A stretch of 64,000 nt of DNA, from the NCBI GenBank assembly GCA_031761405.1, contig JASEVX010000003.1, positions 19,829,849-19,893,848 of the forward strand, written 5' to 3'. This stretch comes from Serripes groenlandicus (lineage: Eukaryota; Mollusca; Bivalvia; Cardiida; Cardiidae). Positions 52,976 to 62,500 of the stretch are shown here, piece by piece (position 1 is the first letter of the stretch; each line of letters starts with the position of its first letter). Below the pieces are notes generated by a model that was not told where the DNA came from, made no database searches, and was given only the letters and a program-made list of their open reading frames with translations. The translations under genes and the position numbers were made by a program.

Positions 52976-54316
52976 GATACCGGAAGATGCCAGCACATTT
53001 GCTCTTTCTTTTTCCCAGAGGCTTAAAATGTTAATTGTTGGAATTGAACAGCTACTCTAGATTATGCATGGTAATAATACAATTGAGGGTGATGCTAATT
53101 TAACTTATATTTATTTATTATATATATCAATTTTAAAACAAATTCTTGCAACTGTAAGGGGACTAACATTATCATCTGATTTTGCTTTATTTGAAGAACA
53201 AGTATGTCTGATATTTTGATATAAAGGTCAAATGGAAGCAATTCGGATCGAAGCGCCGCGCTGACTTCAGATAAATGCATAGGACTGAAATGGTCTCCCG
53301 TTGGACAATAATGATTATGTTGAAAGTTGAAAGTGTTTTTAATGAAGTTGATTACCCTCTGAGGGAATTGTATCCAAAGATTAGAGCTTTTAGCTATATT
53401 GACAGCTTAAGGGCCATTTTCAGAACCACATGAAAGTAAAAGTGACTGCGTGATAAGTTAGGTGACTTTGATTTGACGTCATAGAGTTTTTGTGCTTTTT
53501 TGGTAGTTTTAAGAATGAACTTTAATTGAGTATAGGTTTCTGGGTTATTTGGATTATTGCAAAAGAGCCATAGCCTGACACGCTATAATGGTCGCCTATG
53601 GGAAATTTATTGCTTCCATCTGACCATAACATATATATAGAATGACTTAAAATGACCTTGAACTTGACCTTGTGTGATAAAAACCAGTCATTTGATACAA
53701 CATAGCTTTATTAGCGGTGGGCTTTGTGATTGAATCTTACATCCGCTGTATGAAAGAATACAACATTTTGGTAGATAAATCAGCTTTTAAACCTTTTAGT
53801 CCTTTCTGTTTAACCTTTCCCCCATATTACTTTCAATCTGCAACACACAACTGGCAGTAGCTATGGAACTATAAATCGCTCCAAATTAGTTTCCTTCTCC
53901 AATCTAGTTATGACTTGCTGTCATGTCTAGTTGCTCTGTCGCATGGGCGGTCTAGATAGCGTCACGACTAAGTATTGCTTGACTTGACAGACAGTATGGA
54001 AAGAGGAAGGAAAACAAACAGAGATTCCATAAATTCAGGACATTCTATTATCAATGTTGTTAAACCGGATTACAAAGGTCATGAACTAAATACAGCAGTT
54101 GTGTTATTTAAGAGTCAAAACACTGGGACCTGAAGGGCTGTTTTGCCTCATATGGCTATAGTGAAAACATTAAAAAAAAAAAATCCTTCGAACGAATGTT
54201 GCCGATTTTCAAATAATTGTGTAGAAATGATCCATGGGGACCTTGTACCAGATTGCTTCAAATTAGGTTGTCTAGTCGAATTACATGTCCTTATGGTTTG
54301 CCTTACATGGCTATAA
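52976..54316. other. Intergenic, unclassified
   Basis: No exon or repeat terminus recognised; only isolated AATGACCTTGAACTTGACC resembles HINE interiors. Confidence 0.35.
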
Positions 54317-55705
54317 ACAAGAGGGCAATGATGGCCCTAGATCGATCACCTGAATTATGCAATGTGATTTCTAATGCGAAACACATCAAGACAATTATTC
54401 TGACAAATATTCAAAATGCAACCTCCAGAGTGTTAACAAGATTTTCCTTCATTTGGCCTAGTGACCTATTTGTTTTTACCTGATATGACCCATATTATAA
54501 AATGGACTAAATATCACAAAGACAAACATTCTGACAAAATTCCAACTTGCTCAATGTAAAAATGCGGCCTCCCGAGTTTTAACAATATTGTCATTTAGCT
54601 TGCCCTAGTGACCTAGTTTTAAGCCCAATATGACGCATATTCAAACTTGGCTTAAATAACATTAAGAGAAACATTCTGATTAAATTTGAAGCTGCTGAAG
54701 CAAAAAATGCAGCTTCTACAGTGTTAACACAATTTTCATTAAATTTGGCCTAGTGACCTTATTTTTAAACAGACATGATCAATATTCGAACTTGTCTTAC
54801 ATATATTATCAAGACAAACATTCTGATAAAGTTTCAACATTCTCAAATTAAAAATGCAGCATTTGGAGTGTTTACAAGTTTTCACTTTAATTTGACCTAG
54901 TGACCTAGTTTCTGACCCAATATGACCCATGTTCGAACTTGGCCTAGATATAAATCAGAAAAACATTCTGACCGAATATCAACTTGCTCAAAGTAAAAAT
55001 GTGGCCTCCGGAGTTTTAACAATACTCTCTTTCAATATGGCCTAGTGACCTAGGTTTTGCCTAGATATCATGAAGATAAACATTCTGACCAAGATCAAAG
55101 CTGCTGCGGCAAAAATGTAGATTCTACAGTGTTAACAAGATTTTCCTTCAATTTGGCTTAGTGACCTTGTTTCTGACCAAATATGACCCATATTCGAACT
55201 TGACCTAGATATCATTAATACAAACATTTTGACAAAAGTTCAATTTGCTGAAACAGAAAAATTGCAGCCTCTAGTGATAACAAGATTTTCCTACAATTTG
55301 ACCTGGTGACCTAGGTTTTGACCCTGCATGACCCATATTCAAACTTTGCTTAGATATCATTAAGATAAACTGTCTGGCTAAATTTTAAAGGTTGACCTAA
55401 ATATCACCAAGACAATCATTCTATTAAAGTTTCAACATGCTCAAGTTAAAAATGTGGCCTCCTGAGTATTAACAACATTGCCCTTCAATTTGACCTAGTG
55501 ACCTAGTTTTTGACCTCATATGGCCCAGTTTCGAACTTGTCTAAGATGAATGTTCTGATTAACTTTTATGAAGATCAGATGCAAAATGTAGCCTGTAGAG
55601 TGTTAACAAGGCAAGTGTTGATGGCAGAAGACACACGACGGACGGATGGCGTTCAAAATGTGATCATACTAGCGTCCCTTGAGCACTTCGTGCACAGATG
55701 CTCTA
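54317..55705 (+). mobile_element. HINE-like element with internal satellite
   Basis: 5' end ACAAGAGGGCAATGATGGCC with GATCAC; 3' side GTGATCATACTAGCG and hairpin GAGCACTTCGTGCACAGATG plus CTC. About eight diverged units of 160-180 bp, each with GACCTAGTGACCTAG-like and AAGACAAACATTCTGA-like segments, then GACGGACGGATGGC. Confidence 0.65.
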
Positions 55706-55744
55706 AAAATAATAATAAAAAAAAATTCATAAAAGGGTTCTTTG

Positions 55745-56490
55745 GAAATCCTCTATGAGACTATATCAAGCCACATTGATTGGTTGAAATCGGTTGCCAT
55801 CAGCGGCCTGGGCTATTTTGCCTTATTCGGCTCAAGTGAAAACTTCTCCTCCAAAACGAGATTCATTCAAGCAATGTTGATTGGCCAAAAATCATCATGG
55901 CCAAGGGTTGAAGCTGTTTTTTACTTATATGGTTATAGTAATTTATGTTTGCCTTTTTCCTTTAGAGCCATCTGGTGCAATAGTGTCCTAGATCTTTGTA
56001 TCATTTAACAGAAGAAAACATTTGTAAACATTGGGAGAACATTTGTCGCCGCATCTCATCACAGGGAAATTGGCGAATTTAGAATACCATAAATAATTAA
56101 GAAATAAGATGGCTGTAAACGAATTCAATATTTTTATTCACTGGATCATCATTCGAGATTCATTCAAGCCATGTTGATTGGTCAACAATCATCACCACTA
56201 AGGGATGGCGCTATTTTGACACATATGTATATAGTAATTTGTGTTTGCCTAATGGCAGTCGTGCAATACTTATCCTCTATAGCAGACTAGAGTCATCTGC
56301 TGCAACCGTGTCCTAGCTCTATGTATGATACAGACATATTTAGCAGGAGGAAACATTTGAAAACGTTGAGAGAAAAGGAGAAACATTTGTTATCGCATCA
56401 AATCACAGGGGAATTGGAAAATTTAGAAAACTTTAAATAATTAAGAAACAAGGTGGCTGTAAAAGAATTCAATATTTTTATTCAATGAAT
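55745..56490. repeat. Imperfect direct duplication of about 300 bp
   Basis: GATTCATTCAAGC(A/C)ATGTTGATTGG occurs at about 55859 and 56157; GAATTCAATATTTTTATTCA occurs at about 56120 and 56466. A third, shorter start is at 55760. Confidence 0.65.
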
Positions 56491-56685
56491 CATCCATTAT
56501 TACACCAGTCGACACAAATCCATCTGACACTACTACTAAGTCCTCGTGATAAACAAAACCCGTCCATCTCATGAAAATATCTGTAAAACCTCTCATAGAG
56601 ACACTCTCAACCCCTTCCCACATACCATGAGTCTGTAGCACGAGGCTACAAGAGACGTCAGAAAGTGGCAAAGGGTTTAATGTCT

Positions 56686-56918
56686 TATAACCCTTTCCCT
56701 CATATAGACGCTTTCTGACGCCTCTGCAGCAGACGTTTTTTTTTAAAACATAGTGACAAAAGAAGAAATTGCTCAAAACGAGCAATTTCTCCTTTTGCCA
56801 CAATGTTTTCCACTTTTAGTCATAGGAAATCCATTGAAATTATAGAGATTTTCTATTTTTTGATAAAATATGTTCAAAGTCGTCTCCTGCAGAGTTGTCG
56901 TATGAGGGAAAGGGTTAG
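56686..56918 (+). mobile_element. piggyBac-like MITE, complete, edges changed
   Basis: Both TIRs present; flanks are TATAA and TTAG rather than TTAA. Hairpin GCTC/GAGC. Confidence 0.85.
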
Positions 56919-57026
56919 GATTGACCTCCTAATCGAGGAAAACATTTTACACCTCTGTAGCTGCATGACTACTTCAAAATAGTGTGGGAACAGAAGAAAG
57001 TGCTCAAAACAAGCAGGTTCTCTTTA

Positions 57027-57219
57027 GCCTTTTCCCTCATACGACAATTCTGCAGCAGACGACTATAATTGCATGAATAACCTATGACTAAAAGTTGAAA
57101 ACATTGTGTCAAAAGGAGAAATTGCTCGTTTTGAGCAATTTCTTCTTTTGTCACTATGTTTTTAAAAAGCTGTCTGCTGCAGAGGCGTCAGAAAGCGTCT
57201 ATATGAGGGAAACGGCTAA
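57027..57219 (-). mobile_element. piggyBac-like MITE with left deletion
   Basis: About 40 bases after GCAGCAGACGACT are missing; right end worn to GGGAAACGGCTAA. Confidence 0.82.
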
Positions 57220-57379
57220 CCTACAATGTTTTCAACTCTGTATTTCTCAAACAAACCCGCAAATGTATCAAAAGTTATCGTATGAAAGAATAGATTAAGC
57301 TCTACTACAAACTCACCATTCTCGGTAACGGTTTCAGATCGTTTCACATTTGATAGGACTCAAACATTTATATACTTCC

Positions 57380-57609
57380 TTAACCCTTTCCCTCATATAG
57401 ATACTTTATGACGCCTCTACAGCAGACGGCTTTTTGAAAACATAGTGACTAAAGAAGAAATTGCACAAAACGTGCAATTTCTCGTTTTGCAACAATGTTT
57501 TCCACTTTTAGTCATAGGTAAACCATTCAATTAAAGAGATTTTCTATGTTTTGACAAAATATGTTCAACGTCGTCTGCTGCAGAATTGTCGTATAAGGGA
57601 AAGGTTTAA
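57380..57609 (+). mobile_element. piggyBac-like MITE, complete
   Basis: 230 bp, TTAA both sides, GCAC/GTGC hairpin. Confidence 0.9.
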
Positions 57610-57714
57610 ATAGAATTTAACAAACAGAACATTAAGTCATGAAAAACAATGGCATGAATGGGATAACAATGAACAATGGTAATATGTTTTTTGAGAAAAC
57701 AATTGTCTCTCAAC

Positions 57715-59569
57715 CCTTTCCCACATGCAGATGCATTCTGATGCCTTTAAATCACACAACTTTTGAAAACATTGTGAAAAAGGGGACACCGCTCAATCTG
57801 AGGAATTTCTCCTTTTGTGACAATGTTTTCAAAAAGTATCTGCAGATACAGGCCATGTTTCGTACAGGCCATGTTTCATAAACAGCGACCTTCACGCCAT
57901 GTTTTCACAAACATTGACCTTCAGGCCATGTTTCACAAACAGCGGCCTTCAGGCTAGATCCAGATTCAGATCATCCCTCTTGGCCATCTAGTCATACAAG
58001 CACTTTAGTTATTTAATCATGAATGTCATTCAAGCCTTTCCCGTATACAGCAATCTTGCAGCAGACGACCTTAAAAGCATGTTTGCAAAAACCCGGAAAA
58101 TCTCTATAAATGAAGGTATAATTACTGCAAAAAGTTGGAAACATGGCAACTGGAGAAATTGCTAGTTTTGAGCAATTTCTCCTTTTGCCACAATGCTTTC
58201 AAAAGTTGTCTGCTACATAGGTGTCAGATCTTTCCAATATACAGACGCTTTCTGATGACTCTCAAGCAATTGACGAGTTGTGAAAGCATTGTGGCAAAAG
58301 AAGAAATTTCTCTTTTTATCACAATGTTTTCAACTGTAATTATAACACATATATTCATAGAGATTTCTGCATATTTTTCTGTCTGTGGCAAAATGTTTAT
58401 TTCAAAACCTTTGAAGGTCAGTTTTCATGTGATGCATTCTGGGATATGCTTTTCATGTGATGCATTCTGGGATATGCAAAAAGCTCCCAATTCAATAGAC
58501 GCAGCCCATATGTTTTTATAGTATAGTACATAAAGGCATAAATATACATGTATGGCCTTGATGAATTTGCGTGACTGGCTCATGTAGGTTTGGCTGACGA
58601 CGCTGCTATGATAAAACATGAAAGGTACAAAATGAGGGCAACAATATAAACACATAAAAGAAGAATGGTTCTTTACCAATCATCTCTCCATTAATAAATT
58701 AATAACAACAACAAATACTTACAAAATAAAAAAGAAGAAAAGTATTAACACATATTAAAAAAAGATAATAATTTACTGTACAGTCATTTTGGGTTATTTT
58801 AAAAAAGGATTCATAGTTTTATAATCAATGATAATAATATTAAAAAAAAACACAAATACATGTATATATATATATATCCATATGTTATACACAATACAAA
58901 TCATCAAAATGACACACAATAATGACGAATCATGGATTTAAGGTTGTTCAGTTTGCAAAAGTCCTAATTATAACTTAGGTTTCTGACAATAATCCTTTCC
59001 CCCATACATCACACCTGCAGCAGACAACTTGGAAAACATCTAGGCAAAAATATAAGAAACCGTCTTAAACGAAAGTATAATTATTGAATAGGATTGAAAA
59101 CATTTGGCAAAAGGAGAAATATTGTTCATTTTGAGCAATTTAACCTTTTGCCACAATACTTTCTACAGTCAAAATGCGTCTGCAAGAGGGAAAGGCTTGA
59201 ACATACATATAAAGTCATTTGTTTCAAACTAAACAATCACAAACGAGGAAAAACATCAAAATGTACACAAAATAATGACTAGCCATGGACTCAAATATTG
59301 CCAATTTAAAAGTGTAAATTACTTAGGTTTTACATTGACCTTTTTCCCCATACAACAAATCTGCAGCAGACCACTTGGAAAACATCCAGGCAAAAATATG
59401 GGAACTCTCTATAAATGGAAAGAATAATTATTGAATAGGGTTGAAAACATTGTGGCAAAAGGATAAATTGCTCATTTTGAGCAATTTATCCTTTTTTCAT
59501 AATGTTTTCATAAGTCGTCGGGTGGAAATGTGTCTGTAAGTGGGTAACGGGTTAAATGCCTGATAACGT
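57715..59569. repeat. Decayed MITEs and short tandem repeats
   Basis: MITE relics at about 57715-57840, 58030-58235, 58240-58400, 58993-59200 and 59336-59555. A CAGGCCATGTTTC repeat of about 30 bp, three to four copies, at 57850-57955. A perfect 28-bp doubling of TTTCATGTGATGCATTCTGG at about 58420-58476. TATATA run near 58863. Confidence 0.55.
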
Positions 59570-59762
59570 TTAACCCTTTCCCTCATATAGACGCTTTCTG
59601 ACGCCTCTGCAGCAGACAGCTTTTTGAAAACATATTGACAAAAGAAGAAACGAGCAATTTCTCCTTTTGCCACAATGTTTTTCACTTTTAGTCATAGGTT
59701 ATACATTCAATTATAGAGATTATCTAGTTTTTGACAAAATACGTTCAAAGTCGTCTACTGCA
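59570..59762 (+). mobile_element. piggyBac-like MITE cut by the 66-bp satellite
   Basis: Left TTAA and TIR present, hairpin shortened; it stops in the right CGTCTACTGCA, 18 bases before the first satellite monomer. Confidence 0.83.
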
Positions 59763-59779
59763 CCACTTTCACCCATGTT

Positions 59780-61700
59780 CTGTCACTGTGTTTTTCAGTG
59801 TAAGTTACCAGTACTACTGTTTCATTTACAGTATCCCTAAACCAGTCTGTCACTGTGTTTCCAGTGTAAGTTACCAGTACTACTGTTTCATTTACAGTAT
59901 CCCTAAACCAGTCTGTCACTGTGTTTCCAGTGTAAGTTACCAGTACTACTGTTTCATTTACAGTATCCCTAAACCAGTCTGTCACTGTGTTTCCAGTGTA
60001 AGTTACCAGTACTACTGTTTCATTTACAGTATCCCTAAACCAGTCTGTCACTGTGTTTTTCAGTGTAAGTTACCAGTACTACTGTTTCATTTACAGTATC
60101 CCTAAACCAGTCTGTCACTGTGTTTCCAGTGTAAGTTACCAGTACTACTGTTTCATTTACAGTATCCCTAAACCAGTCTGTCACTGTGTTTCCAGTGTAA
60201 GTTACCAGTACTACTGTTTCATTTACAGTATCCCTAAACCAGTCTGTCACTGTGTTTCCAGTGTAAGTTACCAGTACTACTGTTTCATTTACAGTATCCC
60301 TAAACCAGTCTGTCACTGTGTTTTTCAGTGTAAGTTACCAGTACTACTGTTTCATTTACAGTATCCCTAAACCAGTCTGTCACTGTGTTTCCAGTGTAAG
60401 TTACCAGTACTACTGTTTCATTTACAGTATCCCTAAACCAGTCTGTCACTGTGTTTTTCAGTGTAAGTTATCAGTACTACTGTTTCATTTACAGTATCCC
60501 TAAACCAGTCTGTCACTGTGTTTCCAGTGTAAGTTACCAGTACTACTGTTTCATTTACAGTATCCCTAAACCAGTCTGTCACTGTGTTTCCAGTGTAAGT
60601 TACCAGTACTACTGTTTCATTTACAGTATCCCTAAACCAGTCTGTCACTGTGTTTCCAGTGTAAGTTACCAGTACTACTGTTTCATTTACAGTATCCCTA
60701 AACCAGTCTGTCACTGTGTTTTTCAGTGTAAGTTACCAGTACTACTGTTTCATTTACAGTATCCCTAAACCAGTCTGTCACTGTGTTTCCAGTGTAAGTT
60801 ACCAGTACTACTGTTTCATTTACAGTATCCCTAAACCAGTATGTCACTGTGTTTCCAGTGTAAGTTACCAGTACTACTGTTTCCTTTACAGTATCCCTAA
60901 ACCAGTCTGTCACTGTGTTTCCAGTGTAAGTTACCAGTACTACTGTTTCATTTACAGTATCCCTAAACCAGTCTGTCACTGTGTTTTTCAGTGTAAGTTA
61001 CCAGTACTACTGTTTCATTTACAGTATCCCTAAACCAGTCTGTCACTGTGTTTCCAGTGTAAGTTACCAGTACTACTGTTTCATTTACAGTATCCCTAAA
61101 CCAGTCTGTTACTGTGTTTCCAGTGTAAGTTACCAGTACTACTGTTTCATTTACAGTATCCCTAAACCAGTCTGTCACTGTGTTTCCAGTGTAAGTTACC
61201 AGTACTACTGTTTCATTTACAGTATCCCTAAACCAGTCTGTCACTGTGTTTCCAGTGTAAGTTACCAGTACTACTGTTTCATTTACAGTATCCCTAAACC
61301 AGTCTGTCACTGTGTTTCCAGTGTAAGTTACCAGTACTACTGTTTCATTTACAGTATCCCTAAACCAGTCTGTCACTGTGTTTCCAGTGTAAGTTACCAG
61401 TACTACTGTTTCATTTACAGTATCCCTAAACCAGTCTGTCACTGTGTTTTTCAGTGTAAGTTACCAGTACTACTGTTTCATTTACAGTATCCCTAAACCA
61501 GTCTGTCACTGTGTTTCCAGTGTAAGTTACCAGTACTACTGTTTCATTTACAGTATCCCTAAACCAGTCTGTCACTGTGTTTCCAGTGTAAGTTACCAGT
61601 ACTACTGTTTCATTTACAGTATCCCTAAACCAGTCTGTCACTGTGTTTCCAGTGTAAGTTACCAGTACTACTGTTCCATTTACAGTATCCCTAAACCAGT
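59780..61700. repeat. Satellite of 29 monomers (66/67 bp)
   Basis: Each monomer runs CTGTCACTGTGTTTCCAGTG, TAAGTTACCAGTACTACTG, TTTCATTTACAGTATCCC, TAAACCAGT. Seven monomers have TTTTTCAG instead of TTTCCAG and are 67 bp; they start at 59780, 60045, 60310, 60443, 60708, 60973 and 61436. This gives groups of 4, 4, 2, 4, 4, 7 and 4. One frame on each strand is open through a monomer, but the 67-bp monomers break it, so it is not a coding repeat. Monomers differ at very few positions. Confidence 0.95.
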
Positions 61701-61871
61701 CTGTCACTTGCAATGATTATAACCATACAATCCTGAGTGCCATTGCTAGTATTTTTTTTCAGTCTGAACAAGAAAGTACGGTGGAACAAATTGGGCAACT
61801 TTGGTAGATTGCAAAATAAGCTCGTTAGCAATTACTTATATATGGCAATTGGTTTTCAAAGGAGGGTTTCT

Positions 61872-62048
61872 TTAACCCTTTCCCTCATACAATAATTCTG
61901 CAGCACACGACTTTGAACGTATTTTGTCAAAACATAGAAAATCTCCATAATTGAATGGATAACCTATGACAAAAAGTGGAAAACATTGTTTTCAAATCAA
62001 CTCTGCTGCAGAGGCGTCAGAAAGCGTCTATATGAGGGAAAGGGTTAA
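61872..62048 (-). mobile_element. piggyBac-like MITE without the central hairpin
   Basis: 177 bp, TTAA both sides. The deletion joins AAAACATTG to TTTTCAAAT. It abuts an older copy through GGGTTAACCC. Confidence 0.88.
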
Positions 62049-62270
62049 CCCTGTCCCAGACATCACAAATCTGCAGCAGAACATTTTGAACACATATTGG
62101 CAAAATAGGAAAAACCTCTTTAAAGTAAAAGTAAGATTACTGAATAGAGGTGAAAACGTTGTGGCAAAAAGAGAAATTGCTCATGTTGAGTAACTTCTCA
62201 TTTTTTCACAATGTTTTCAAAAGAGACTGCTGCAGCGTGTCTGAGGTGTCTACATGTCGCGAGAGATTAA
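62045..62270 (-). repeat. Decayed MITE abutting 61872-62048
   Basis: TTAACCCTGTCCCAGACATC to GTCGCGAGAGATTAA, worn hairpin GCTCATGTTGAGT. Confidence 0.7.
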
Positions 62271-62319
62271 GAACAATGTTGATTGATGACACCAACAAGT
62301 ACTGACCGCAGACAACAAA

Positions 62320-62500
62320 CAATCTTTTCCATTTCCCAGATACTGTCTGATGCCTCTGGAGAATACAACTTTTGAAAACGTGCCAAAAGGTGAAAGGTGA
62401 AGTTGTCCTTTTGTCACAATAATTTAAACATTATTTAAGCAGTTCTTTCATTTTTAGAAATTCCATATCTTTCACTAAATGTTTTCAAAGCTGTCTCCTG
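62320..62500 (+). repeat. Decayed MITE leading into the 37-bp array
   Basis: CTTTTCCATTTCCCAGATAC, GTGCCAAAAGGTGAAAGG and GTTTTCAAAGCTGTCTCCTG; its right end GTGGGGAAAGGG is the first array unit. Confidence 0.65.

Noticed and set aside
58419..58478. Doubled GCATTCTGGGATATGC as a ZNF143-type promoter motif
   Set aside because: The match to the known motif is partial and the doubling looks like a simple slippage duplication.
60963..61496. Long open frames on both strands with 22-residue repeats
   Set aside because: They follow from the 66-bp satellite period (a multiple of three). The 67-bp monomers shift the frame repeatedly, both strands are equally open, and there is no start context or domain.
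59780..61700. CRISPR-like array
   Set aside because: There are no unique spacers: the repeats are contiguous 66-bp monomers in an animal genome.
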